Below, piece by piece: positions 1 to 9,620 of a DNA stretch of 34,598 nt. Position numbers and translations under genes: made by a program. The notes under the pieces are model-generated. The model had not been told where the DNA came from and made no database searches. It saw only the letters and a program-made list of their open reading frames with translations. Origin of the DNA: Bremia lactucae (Eukaryota; Oomycota; Peronosporomycetes; Peronosporales; Peronosporaceae); assembly GCF_004359215.1 (NCBI RefSeq), contig NC_090612.1, forward strand, positions 1,743,867 through 1,778,464. Direction: 5' to 3'. Positions within the stretch are counted from its first letter, which is position 1. Each line of letters starts with the position of its first letter.

Positions 1-528
1 GTTAAAAGTGACAAATGATTTGTCACTTAGAGATCTAGTGGACTGTGGAGCGTCAAATAACTTTATTCGTCGCCAGTCACTAGAGGGTCGTAGGCTCTAA
101 TATGTTGAGCGCGACATCCCTCCAACGAGGATGACGGTGCGTCTAGCGACAGGCGCATCGATATAACAGTAATGAAACGCGTAGTGAAATTTTATTACAC
201 GTTAAGAGATTTGCAGTATGATGATGATTTCATCGTACTGAATTTGGATGACAAATTTGATGTCATTTTAGATTTACCTTGGCTAAGAACGTTCAAGCCA
301 AGAATCAGCTGGCAGCATCGAGTTGTAAAGATGCCTGCTATCTTGTTCATCCGATGGCCATCAGATGAACTTTTTGAAGCGTCCACAAGCGTGTGGATAT
401 ACTACGAGTGTGTGCGATGGCCTAACTTGTGGTACGGTTCACAAGATCACAGTGTGATTACTAATCAAAGTGTGGAGTCAGCTGCCGGGGCCTGTGCGAA
501 TGCACAGGCAGCGCCGAAGGCCCGATGA
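1..528 (+). pseudogene. GypA-1 aspartic protease region (decayed)
   Basis: The reading from base 2 gives the retropepsin active-site stretch VDCGASNNFIRRQS, with Cys where DSGA or DTGA is usual. A stop follows at about 100 and another frame change at about 165. The C-terminal half, including DDFIVLNLDD and ILDLPWL, is open from 172. The same region is present in GypA-3 at 33069-33435, where it is still one frame. Compared with GypA-3, a stretch of about 23 bp is missing near 520. The domain would cut the Gag-Pol polyprotein, but this copy cannot be translated through. Confidence 0.85.
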
Positions 529-530
529 GG

Positions 531-1083
531 ACATGAATGTACGCCTAGCGGGCGACATCCAAGGAAGAAATCGGTTGTTTAAAAGGGGCAACAAGATGAT
601 CCTAGGTAGTATAGAGAGTCGACCGTAGAGGACCCGACAGTGATAGTGCAATCACAGTCGGAAGACGTTGAAAGAAGAAGTCCTTACGTACTTGAGGAGA
701 AATCTCCTCAGATAGTCATTGCTAAAGTGACTAGACTTCAGCATCCCGAGAGGTTGATCCCTTGGCAGCCTGTGGATAAATCCCACTAAGAAACCGAGAC
801 ATTGAATGTATTGGCTAATGACGAATCAAAAATAGGCGCTTATATCCTTTATCTGTATGCACCACCGAGAGTCAACTTCGGAAATAACTCATTACCAACC
901 CTAGAAACTAAACGGTTCTTAAGAGATCGGCATAGTGGCAGAATCAAGCAGATCTGCGTAGTCGTCGCAGAGGACGAATACGTAACCGATATTCGGTCAG
1001 CGGCAATTTTTGCAGAGAACGAACGGGATCTCAGCAGCTCGTCGATAGACAAAAGTGTCCTCGATGTGAAGACTCAAATTTAA
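531..1083 (+). pseudogene. GypA-1 protease-RT linker
   Basis: This stretch has no recognised domain. Its second half (802-1083) is open and matches GypA-3 at 33888-34184, including a shared LYAPP motif and EDEYVTDIRSA. It lies where gypsy elements carry a poorly conserved spacer between protease and RT. It is disrupted between 531 and 800 by stops. Confidence 0.6.
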
Positions 1084-1094
1084 AGATATACAAC

Positions 1095-2068
1095 TCAATC
1101 CTGGGAGTCATTAAGACAAATTCTTTTTACAAGGATTTGATTGAATTCAAGGATGTATTCCCTGAAGCAGTTCCATGCGAGTTGCTGAAGGATAAAGGCA
1201 CTTGACATGAGATCGAGCACAAACCGGGCTCGAAGTACTGTGGCACTTGACATGAGATCGAGCTCAAACCGGGCTCGAAGTACTGCCTCGTAAACAAGTA
1301 CTTGCAAACGATAGTTTTTTTTATCGATCGATTAAAAGCGGGCCATGTAAGGGAGTCAACCTCCCCACATAGCTCTCCGACCTTTTGTGTGCGAAAAGCT
1401 ATAGGAGGGTGGTGGATAGTGCACGCATTTAATAAACTGAATGCTGCAACGGTACCGGCTCAAACGCCGATACTTAAAAAAGACGTAATAATAGATAATA
1501 TGTCTAAGAGTACGATCTTTTCGTCTATGGATCAAAAATGGATTTTATCAGATCCTATGCGTGAACGAGACATCCCGTACACAGCACTGAGCACTCCCCG
1601 TGGGATGTTCCGGGAGTGGCTAGTAATGCCACAAGGGCTTAGAATGGCCCTGCAACATTCAACAGATGCGTAACGAATCTGTTGAGACCGGTGCGAGAAT
1701 TCGCACCGAGTTATTTCGACGATATATTCGTCCATAGCCGGGCTATGAATGGAAAGGCGGACGTGGAACTTCATAAAACTATCGTTCGTCAGGTTCTTAT
1801 ACTTGTGCGAAAGCATAGGTTGTACGCAAATCTCAAGAAGTGCATATTCGCTGCAAGCAAATTACTACTTCTTGGGTGCACGGTCGGTAGATTTGGCGTG
1901 CGCCCTGATCCCGAAAAGATCAAGGCAATTACCGACTGGTCAGTTCCAGTCGATGCCAAGGGACTTAGAAAGTTCCTTGGGCTAGCGGCGTTTTTGCACA
2001 AGTACTCACGCAAATATGCCAAGAAGACAGCTCATCTCTCTCGTCTCTTGAAAAAAGACGAAAAATGA
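1095..2068 (+). pseudogene. GypA-1 reverse transcriptase (decayed)
   Basis: The fingers motif KAGHVRESTSPHSSPTF lies at about 1335-1385. The central motif FNKLNAATVPAQTP follows near 1430, and the catalytic loop YFDDIFVHSRA lies at about 1710-1745, so both catalytic aspartates are encoded. The domain closes with PDPEKIKAITDW and LRKFLGLAAFLHKYS near 1905-2010. The frame is broken at least at the T-run near 1315-1322, at about 1535, at 1671 and at the end. A 45-bp tandem duplication at 1197-1285 disturbs the N-terminal part. Confidence 0.92.
1197..1285 (+). repeat. 45-bp tandem duplication inside GypA-1 RT
   Basis: Two nearly identical 44-45-bp units (1197-1241 and 1242-1285) start with GGCACTTGACATGAGATCGA. 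GypA-3 has one unit at the matching place (about 34285-34329) followed by about 20 bp that are missing here. The duplication is therefore specific to GypA-1. Confidence 0.9.
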
Positions 2069-2071
2069 TTA

Positions 2072-2661
2072 TCAAAAGCTGGTTGTCAGCGTTCCTTTGA
2101 GGACATCAAGCAAAGCTTGGTGCAATCGCCAAGATGGGCGATTGCAGATCAAGACAGACCATTCCATGTGGTCTGTGACGCAAGCGATTTCGCAATCGGC
2201 TGTGCGTAAATGCAAAACGATACGGACGGTGCAGAGCGTGTCGTCTGTTACCAATCGCGTTGTAACCAGCTGAACGCAATTACCCAGTGCATGACAAGGA
2301 ACTCCTTGCCATGAAATATGCACTGGCTAAATTTAGGGTCTTTCTCCTCGGAGATAGACCGTTTATAGTAAATACGGACCATGCGTCATTACATACGGCC
2401 GTAAACAGCCCACACGTCTCGCAAAGAATGGCGAGGTGGCTATCCTTCTTCGCGGAGTGGACTTTCCCCGTGAAATATAAATCAGGAAGACTTAATGTCG
2501 TAGCTGATGCGTGGTCACGCCGACCGGTTTTGAGCCGACTGCGCCCTCCAACGCCAAAAATACTACTACTGATGCAGCACTCATTACAAGTGTTCCGTCG
2601 TCAACTTTGTTTGATTACATTAAGAAAAGCCTACACAGAAGATAAAACCTTCTGCGTCTAA
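2072..2661 (+). pseudogene. GypA-1 RNase H and connection to integrase (decayed)
   Basis: The RNase H core is recognisable from VVCDASDFAIG (about 2168) through HDKELLAMKYALAKFRV (about 2287) and VNTDHASLHTAVNSPH (about 2370) to LNVVADAWSRRP (about 2495). This is the usual gypsy arrangement fused behind RT. There are stops near 2067 and 2208 and a frame change before 2287. RNase H would remove the RNA strand during cDNA synthesis. Confidence 0.88.
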
Positions 2662-2819
2662 TAGATCATCTGATGAATGCATCCAATAAACCTTTTAAAG
2701 ATTTACCGACTTTATATCGATCGTCATCAGATCGAAACACAACACGCAACGGCTTACTGTACTACACAGCCGTTGCAGCGACACTCTACGTGTCGTCGTC
2801 CCAACTCACATAGATATGC

Positions 2820-3530
2820 GCTTGCGCATCATGTATGAGTGTCACGATGCACCAACAAGTGGGCATCGTGGACGTAAAAAACTTATCTCACAGTAAATCG
2901 CGACTTTTACTGGCCTCACGAGTATCCGTTGTGCGCAAGTACATTCATGCTTGCGAGATGTGTCAACGGGTGAAGCCTAGCCCTTCCTCCTGTGCACCTC
3001 TACAACCTCTACCATTTCCGGCAGAATGCTGGAATTTGTCTTCGGATTTCCCGAAGACAATTACAAAAACAATGGAATCCTTGTTTTTTATAGACAGATT
3101 CAGCAAGATGGTACATCTTGCTGTAGTACCAGAGTCAGTCACGGCTCCGGGCTGTGCCCGTGTCTTTATTGACACAGTATTCAGACTCCACGCTTTACCC
3201 CGTGAACTGGTCTCCGATAGAGATCCACGGTTCACGGCGAAGTTTTAGCAATCCGTATTCCGATCTCTCGGAACACGGCTGACTATGTCGACTTCTGATC
3301 ACCCGGAGTCAGATAGTCAGACGGAACGCGTCAATCGCGTCCTCGAAGAGATACTTCGAGGTGACGTCCAATCGTATCTAAATTGGAGCGAGTTTTTACA
3401 GATGGTCGAATTCGACATCAACAATTCCGTGCATGCGTCTACAGCGCATACACCATTCTTCGTGTATGGCTTACGCCATCCACGCATACCCACCCAATCA
3501 GAGGGATCCTCTGATTTAAGGGGACTTAGA
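2820..3530 (+). pseudogene. GypA-1 integrase zinc-binding and catalytic core (decayed)
   Basis: A cysteine pair from the HHCC finger is visible in HACEMCQRVKPSPSS (about 2946-2990). The core follows with FFIDRFSKMVHLAVVPESV (about 3085-3140), then VSDRDPRFTAKF (about 3210) and a stop, then STSDHPESDSQTERVNRVL (about 3288-3345). The D, D, E catalytic positions are all encoded in pieces. Integrase would insert the cDNA. Stops and frame changes between 2835 and 3290 inactivate it. Confidence 0.9.
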
Positions 3531-3532
3531 CG

Positions 3533-4167
3533 ATGTCGGAGCAAAAGCTACAGCAGACCGCGGCTAAGCAGGCGATTAGCACTAAGCTGCAAGCCTATGA
3601 CGTCTCAAATGTCACCATTACAAAATACAAAAGTGACGAAGACGACGATATCAACCCTTTCTCGCAGTATTACGGCATGCTCTTACATCAGCAGGGGGCA
3701 GCTCTGACTCATTCTCATCACGCGTCGAAATTACGAACGATGCGAATGATGTCGATGTCGAAGCAATTGACATCGAAAGAGAAAAGGATCTCATGGCATT
3801 GTGCACAAAGCGCACTTAAAAAGACAAAATAAATGGGTCAGCAGAGAAATTTCTGCTGGCTCGAGAATCAGTAGTCCGTTTCGTACTGGATTTCATTGCT
3901 AACGCAGTGGACCGGTAGAAATGGAACGCAGGCAAACATGGAAGAGCAAATGTTCATCCAATTAAAATTAATGATCTAGTACTACTGTCTACAGTAAACT
4001 TACCTAATCGTGTAGTCACTAAAGTGGGTAGTAGTAAACGACTGCCCAAATTCATTGAGTCATTCCGTGTACTGCATCGCAAAAGCAATGCGTACACAAT
4101 AAAATTGCCACAAGGGATGCGAACGAATCCAACGATTTACGTTGGTCGGCTCCGCCCGTACCAATAG
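3533..4167 (+). pseudogene. GypA-1 integrase C-terminal region (decayed)
   Basis: An acidic linker (SDEDDDINPF, about 3630) is followed by the conserved gypsy integrase tail, with GSSKRLPKFIESFRVLHR near 4027-4080 and NPTIYVGRLRPYQ ending at a TAG (about 4165). This is the SH3-like segment that precedes the chromodomain in chromoviruses. Several frames are needed to read it. Confidence 0.8.
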
Positions 4168-4796
4168 TACGCGGTTTCTTCCGCAGACGGATCTGACCAC
4201 CCTTTTCAAGAATCCATACAAGATTTTTGTGATCGCGAACCAGACTCTCATTTTGAGTATGGAGATTTTCATGCCGAATCCGAAGTTTCTCGAAATCGCG
4301 ATGAGCTGACGACAGCTCGCCACGAAGAGCGTGATTCTTTCGTTCGTACTCTAACATTGAGAACACGCTTTTCGAACGGTTGGAAGACCGTTCGATACGG
4401 TGAGTCTGCACCGACTGTTGCAACGAGTGACGCTTACCGCGCTCGTGATCAGATCCCTCCTCCGACACATGGAGGAAGTGGTCGAGTTTGTCGATCTTCG
4501 ACACTAGATCCGACTCAAAGGTCGGATCTAATTTTCCCTCCTCCACCACAACCATTGGTGGATTCCCACGGTGGTCAACGTTTCCTTGTGGAACGTATTT
4601 AAAACCACCGTGATGTGAAGGGGCAGCGAACGAGTTATCTTGTTCGCTGGCGCGAGTACCCACCTTCACATAACAGCTGGAAGCCTCGGTCCCAGCTGGT
4701 TTTTACGTTGAGGGCTTCATCCGTCAGTATGACGAGACCCATCCGATGGACCTTCCGATCCATCGGAAAACACGCGCCCCTGGCGCCTGTAAATAG
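4168..4796 (+). pseudogene. GypA-1 linker and chromodomain, end of pol
   Basis: A Pro-rich linker (LIFPPPPQPLVDS, about 4528) leads to a chromodomain: GGQRFLVERI, a stop, then SYLVRWREYPPSHNSWKPRSQ (about 4571-4692). A frame change in a T-run near 4692 restores the tail GFIRQYDETHPMDLP, which ends at TAG 4794-4796. Chromodomains steer integration to marked chromatin in chromoviruses. A long open frame exists on the opposite strand here (4052-4669), and I treat it as a shadow of the sense frame. Confidence 0.85.
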
Positions 4797-5172
4797 ATTG
4801 CAAAACGTCAATCGCATCGCGCATCTCGATAGAGATGTGAGCCCTACCCCAAGGCGAAGAAAGGGAATAAATATCCCCTTTCACTCGTTTCGAGTTGTCG
4901 ACACAACACGGACAGGGATCGCCCACGTGAGACATGGAAGTTCTGCCTCACGAGACAATCGATGCAGCTTAAATCTTGCACCGGTTAGAGTTCGTTTTCC
5001 AAGCTTAACGCGAATCGCGTTAGGCTTTGAAGCCAGGCTATATCAACGAGCTTTTACCTCGCTTGTTGTTGCCACTATATCATCGATGATTAACAAAAGC
5101 ATCAGGATTCAAATCATTCTCAGCGCGAAAGTTCTTCGCGCAGGGACCAAGGCCATGTAGCTTTGTCGCAAT
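4797..5172. other. GypA-1 region downstream of pol, no gene seen
   Basis: Sense frames stay open by chance to 5160 but show no recognisable domain, and the true pol frame has already ended at 4796. The opposite strand also shows no continuous frame joined to the antisense ORF at 5173. Confidence 0.5.
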
Positions 5173-5766
5173 CTATAAGGGATATTTATTGTGAGTAGTC
5201 TTTCCAGACAAGCTACTGACTAGCCGTTCGGGCAAACGCCACGACTTTTTCTCAGGGGCATGACGACACAATTTATTGTCTTCACTCCCCTGAGTGTTAC
5301 CCACTGAAGCAGGGGTTCCACAAGAGCTTTTATTACGATGACTTACGCCATCGTCATCACCTTGCATAGGGATAAGTGCGGGTGACGGCACGGGAGACGG
5401 TACTGGTGATGGAGAATCATCCTCATCGTCGGAACTAAACATGCTGTAGCGAACGCTGTGACTATCCGATTGAGCCCTCTCATTCGAATGCTCATAGTCA
5501 GTCAATTGACGACGTTTAGGCGACTGTTCCACTCTTCCCGAGTCGACCATCTCGTCCGACTCGCATTCATAGTCGACCGCCAAAGAGGGGTCGCACTCTC
5601 GTAGTGACTCACCACGTACACCCGCAACATTTATTGTTGCGGGAGAAGATTATACTACGGCAGACAAAATATCTGCCGCAAGAGACAATAATGCGTCGCC
5701 CGCGGCTACATGTACCGCAGCCGAAGGTTTCGCATTATTAGCTGACCGCATGGACTCGTTAACCAT
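5173..5766 (-). pseudogene. Antisense accessory ORF (aORF) of GypA-1, one internal stop
   Basis: Reading the minus strand from ATG 5766 gives 198 codons to a stop at 5173. The only interruption is a TAA at codon 39 (5650-5652). The part below the stop is a continuous 159-codon frame. The product would be hydrophilic and Ser/Asp/Glu-rich, with a basic patch QSPKRRQ, an acidic patch SSDDEDD and a Pro-Ser repeat SPVPSPVPSP. No known domain is recognised. The sense strand has no pol coding here, so this is not a pol shadow. It occupies the same place and orientation as the antisense ORF of GypB. Function unknown. It might be a chance frame, but its length and composition argue against that. Confidence 0.5.
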
Positions 5767-5884
5767 GCGATAGAATTAAACATGATGGTTCTGACCAATC
5801 GTTTTCACTTAAGTGGTCGTATAGTGACCACTCTGTTCAATGACAGTCAAGGTGATTTCGTTAGAGGGTGGTGATTTAAGGGGG

Positions 5885-6293
5885 TGTATCGTTTAATAAA
5901 ATTAACATTTAAAAGGGTGTCAATATATTATCTAAAGTTAAATAATATTTGAAGAATATTACTTTACATAGTTATATTCGGAAAGCTTATGTATTGGTAG
6001 ATATCTACTTGCTCCACAGTCCAGTCAGAGCGCGCGCAAAGAGATAGATAGATAAGACTTCATTACATTTTTTTGTATTAGTATGTAGTTCAGTGAGTAG
6101 AAAATAGATAGATATAGAAGAGCTTAATTATATTAAATAAAGCTTACTTCAATCCTATTTAAAGCAAGTTTTTAAAGAGAATTATTCTCTGCACGTACTA
6201 GTGTGCGTGAAGTGACGTGTGACAGCACTTGCACTATAGCAGTGCAAAGTGGACTCCTACTGAAGCAGTACAAGTCGGCAGTGCCCCGTTGCA
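5885..6293 (+). repeat. GypA-1 3' LTR (409 bp)
   Basis: It begins TGTATCGTTTAA and ends CCCCGTTGCA (TG...CA). It aligns along its whole length with the 5' LTR of GypA-3 (31364-31766), sharing the tract GCGCGCAAAGAGATAGATAG and the GTGACGTGTGACAGCACTTG block near the end. A purine-rich tract ending AAGGGG lies immediately before it and is a plausible polypurine tract. Target-site duplication cannot be checked because the 5' LTR lies outside the window. The two LTRs have diverged visibly and come from different insertions. Confidence 0.88.
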
Positions 6294-6403
6294 GCAAAGG
6301 TCTGCATTTTCAATCGTCATAGAGCTCGAATTTGTTGCGACCTGGTCGATTATAGGCACCTGTCGACGACCATCGGAAAAGAGCGCGTCATCAATCGAAT
6401 AGT

Positions 6404-6867
6404 GTGACGAGGACGACGTTTATAATCCTCGTATCATGTCGGCCTTGTATCGCAAAGAGCTTGGACACTGTCGTCCGTTGGTTCTTCGATCCCGAATCCT
6501 TGGAGGCAAAGCTAATATTGATGCCACAAGAGAGCAATCATGACGTAAACATTCCACTGAAGACCATCAAAGACCGAAGTCACGTGATCAATCGCAGTGC
6601 CGTCATTTTTTTACACGTCAAAGAGCACCATGAGTTGAATCGATTTAGCATTGATAGCAGCATTTGATGGATCCATGCAGTAGGTTTCAATACTTGAATA
6701 AAACAAGCCGTGCTCTGTCGTTCGCGTGCAAAAATCGACAGCTGAAACACGTAGTGCCATGCGATAATCCCGCACGTCTTTTATCGAAGTTAACCGAGTT
6801 TATGGATGAGAAAGAGGGGCATATTGTGAATTTTGAAAAAATAGGATTAAAAAGTTCGAGTCAATAG
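6404..6867 (+). pseudogene. Unidentified coding-like remnant
   Basis: Two overlapping frames (6404-6667 and 6664-6867) lie between the LTR and the next host gene. The first reads ...WFFDPESLEAKLILMPQES..., and the second ends LTEFMDEKEGHIVNFEKIG... before a TAG. The text looks more protein-like than random, and the two frames differ by one base. They could be pieces of one broken gene or a short unrelated frame. I recognise no family. The other frame at 6435 (starting MSALYRKELGHCRPL) competes with the first. Confidence 0.25.
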
Positions 6868-7045
6868 AGGGGTATTTGATGAAATTTCTCATATTTAATC
6901 AAAACAAACAGACGTGGCAATTCCAAAGGGGGGGGTTATACCGGTTCCCTTTATATATAGCAGTGGCCTAATTTTATTCTCCTTTGTTATGCGTAAAGAT
7001 AATAATTTTATGTAACAGTACACCCCTGTTACAGTGTCCCTGTCG

Positions 7046-8479
7046 ATGGATACCGGTTCCCTAAAACTAAAGCTTCAAAATACGAAGTTAACTATGTCAA
7101 CGTTGGAGCGCCTGGTGTCATCGTTGAACGCCCGCAAGCCGCATGTGAAGGTTGTAGCAGTGGTTACTGGTGGTGGCATTTCTGCCGCTGAAAGCCTATT
7201 TATTCCTGGTAGCTCCTCCACTATGCTGCACTTTGCTGTCCCTTACTCGCGCGCGAGTCTTCAATCGTATCTGAGCTCTGTACCCTCTTTGTCTCAAAAG
7301 ATCGAATTCTGCTCGGCAGAGACATCAGAACGCATGGCGCTAGCTGCCTGGAAGCACGGGAAGGAAATCTTGCGGCAAGAAGCAGATGCGGATAATAAAC
7401 AGATGACCCTAATTAGTGCATTAAAGCGATTTCGCGCATCTTTTGGAATTGCATGCACGGCTGCACTAGCAACTAACTACTCTAAAGTGGGTCCACACGA
7501 GTGCTTCTTATCAGTGTGTCATGCTGAAGCGGCTAGCAAGAACAACAACATTTTACTTCCGCAATTTCGAACATACCACCTCTTACTGGACAAGTCGCTG
7601 GGGCGGTCTAGGATAGAGGAAGACCAAATTGTAGGCCGCTGGCTTATTTACTTTTTGGCAAAAGCTGCTAATGTAGATCCAGATATTTGCAATTCTTTCT
7701 ATGACGAATTAAAGTCAGCGCGAAGCGGAGCTGATAGTGTCGTAAAGGTGAGCTCAGATCGAGACATCACCCATTCAAACGATCCGCTACGTGATATCAA
7801 AAGCAACAAGTCGGAACAACTTGTGAGCGTCGCATTTTTACCCGATGATTCACAACATAGTGCTGATGGTTCAAATCCAATTATTGCCGTTCAAGAGTTT
7901 GATTTCCGCGGTCTGATCCTACCAGGATCATTCAACCCAGTGCACCAAGGTCACATAGGTTTGGCACGTGCCGCCCAACAGCTGGTAAAAGCACGAACCG
8001 GTGTCGAATATCCTGTGGCATTTGAGCTTGCAATTGCTAATGTAGACAAGGGTGCAATCGACATGAGAACTGTATCGACAAGAGTCGCGCAGTTCAGTGG
8101 TAAAAATGCCTTGGGTCTAGGTGCATGGCCCGTCTTGGTCACAAATGCCGCGCTTTTTCAACAGAAATCCGACCAATTCCCTGGTTGTATATTTGTTATA
8201 GGTACTGACACGGCAATTCGCATTGTAAGCAAGAATTACTACAGCATGGATGAGCACAAGATCGTATTGGCTTTGAGCTACATTGCCCGGAACGGCTGCT
8301 CCTTCGTGGTAGCTGGCCGCTTCGACCAAAAATTTGAGAACCGCTTCATTAGTGCCGAGGAAACTTTGAACAAGCACGTGCCACCCGTATTTCGCCATAT
8401 TTTTGTGCCACTGCCAGAGTCCTCGTTCCGAAACGACATCTCCTCATCCACGATCCGTGCACGAGTAGCTACAATTTAA
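7046..8479 (+). CDS. CinA C-terminal-like / nucleotidylyltransferase fusion protein
   Basis: This is an intact, intronless frame of 477 codons from ATG 7046. A second in-frame ATG at 7094 lies just before the conserved part and could be the real start. The first third resembles the CinA C-terminal (NMN deamidase-like) fold: VVAVVTGGG (about residues 36-44) and IPGSSSTMLHFAVPYSRASL (about 52-71). The last third is an adenylyl/cytidylyltransferase of the NMNAT type, with GSFNPVHQGH (about 294-303, the HxGH nucleotide-binding motif) and ISSSTIRA (about 464-471, the second signature). The same fusion is known as a eukaryotic nucleotidylyltransferase family, including a plant member. Substrate is not established; pyridine-nucleotide repair or synthesis is an inference. 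It lies 88 bp upstream of the proteasome gene on the same strand. Confidence 0.9.
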   Translation: MDTGSLKLKLQNTKLTMSTLERLVSSLNARKPHVKVVAVVTGGGISAAESLFIPGSSSTMLHFAVPYSRASLQSYLSSVPSLSQKIEFCSAETSERMALAAWKHGKEILRQEADADNKQMTLISALKRFRASFGIACTAALATNYSKVGPHECFLSVCHAEAASKNNNILLPQFRTYHLLLDKSLGRSRIEEDQIVGRWLIYFLAKAANVDPDICNSFYDELKSARSGADSVVKVSSDRDITHSNDPLRDIKSNKSEQLVSVAFLPDDSQHSADGSNPIIAVQEFDFRGLILPGSFNPVHQGHIGLARAAQQLVKARTGVEYPVAFELAIANVDKGAIDMRTVSTRVAQFSGKNALGLGAWPVLVTNAALFQQKSDQFPGCIFVIGTDTAIRIVSKNYYSMDEHKIVLALSYIARNGCSFVVAGRFDQKFENRFISAEETLNKHVPPVFRHIFVPLPESSFRNDISSSTIRARVATI

Positions 8480-8567
8480 AGTAAATTTATTGGTCGAAAA
8501 GTTTAATCTTAGGCAAAGCCCCCCCCTCTTTTTCAAACGACAAAAATCATAGCACCCAAAAGCCTCC

Positions 8568-9473
8568 ATGTCAAGACGATACGACGGCCGAACGACCACG
8601 TTTTCCCCGGAAGGTGCGGTTGAACTTACTGCTAGTGATCGTGTTATATTGCAAATCCAATTTCTTGCCATGTTATACTTAAATATCGGCTATTCGGTAC
8701 GGACAGGCCGCCTCTTCCAGGTGGAGTATGCTATGGAAGCCATTAACAACGCAGGATCGGCTGTTGGTATCCTTGCCAAGGATGGTATCGTTATTGCAGG
8801 TTAGGCTATGCTATACTATACACACTACATTGCCGAGCTGATATTGTGGACGTTAATAGCGGAGAAGAAGACGATTTCAAAGCTGCTGACGCCAAGCAAG
8901 ACAAGTGAGAAGACTATCAAGCTCGATGACCACCTAATTTGCGCAGTGGCTGGCTTGACTGCTGATGCTAATATTTTAGTAAGCTTTGCGCGTCTATCAG
9001 CTCAGCGCTACGAGCTAGCGTACCAGGAGAAGGAGCCATGTGAGCAGTTGGTTCAGACCATTTGCAACTACAAACAGGCATACACTCAGTTTGGTGGCCA
9101 GCGCCCCTTTGGCGTATCCTTTTTATATGCTGGATGGGATCGCCACCACGGCTTTCAGCTGTACCATAGCGATCCTAGTGGAAATTACGGCGGCTGGAAA
9201 GCTACTGCCATTGGTGCTAACAATCGTGCCGCTAAAAGCATGCTTAAGAACGAGTATGAGGATGGTATGACTGTGGATGAGGCACTGGCATTTTTGGTCA
9301 AGGTTATGAATAAAACTATGGACTCAACTTCTTCCAGCGCAGAGAAGCTTGAATTTACCACTGTCACGCGGAGTGTTGACGGTAAAGTCGTGCACCGCCA
9401 GCTTACCGAAAAGGAGACAAATGAGCTCCTGCAGAAGGTTGCTGTGGATATGGCCACCTTTGGCGACATGTAA
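8568..9473 (+). CDS. PSMA4: 20S proteasome alpha subunit, PSMA4 type, three exons
   Basis: Exons 8568-8613, 8707-8799 and 8860-9473 join to 251 codons (250 aa), the normal size for the family. The introns are 93 bp and 60 bp, with GT...AG ends. Splicing joins SPEG to [12 protein letters not shown] and IVIA to [10 protein letters not shown], which is exactly what the family requires. The start [16 protein letters not shown] is diagnostic for the alpha-4/PSMA4 subunit. Further family marks are [19 protein letters not shown] and [13 protein letters not shown]. The subunit forms part of the outer alpha ring that gates the 20S core. All coding exons are intact, which supports the quality of the sequence in this part of the window. 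A possible branch site CTGAT lies in intron 2. Confidence 0.95.
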
Positions 9474-9620
9474 CGGGCACGCTTTTACCAGCGATGAGTG
9501 TCACACCACGACAAAGATTTAATTAAAGGCATTTCGGTGCCTTGAAAAACATTATTATGACGTAATTGCTTCCTAATTTGCTAAAGAGCATTTTCGTGGC
9601 GTAGTTGCTTCTTAATGTTC

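Larger units (their letters stand above)
1..6293 (+). mobile_element. GypA-1: Ty3/gypsy chromodomain LTR retrotransposon, 5' part outside window, decayed
   Basis: The domain order protease, reverse transcriptase, RNase H, integrase, chromodomain, then an LTR is that of Ty3/gypsy chromoviruses. The window opens inside the protease, so the 5' LTR and gag are not visible. The first 1.3 kb closely matches GypA-3 from about 33069 to the right edge, which shows that both belong to one family. Pol is broken by many stops and frameshifts, so this copy cannot encode its own proteins. A region of about 1.1 kb without sense coding separates the end of pol (4796) from the 3' LTR, and it holds an antisense ORF. 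Confidence in the class is high. The family name is mine. Confidence 0.93.

Noticed and set aside
4052..4669. A 205-codon minus-strand ORF with coiled-coil-like text, overlapping the end of GypA-1 pol
   Set aside because: The sense strand carries the integrase tail, linker and chromodomain through the same bases, so the antisense frame is most simply a shadow of biased sense codons. It is not at the place of the antisense ORF at 5173-5766, which lies beyond pol.
7951..8398. Minus-strand ORFs within the CinA/nucleotidylyltransferase gene
   Set aside because: Shadows of an intact gene with clear domain motifs on the plus strand.
9185..9469. Minus-strand ORF of 94 codons in the proteasome gene
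   Set aside because: Shadow of exon 3 of the proteasome subunit.
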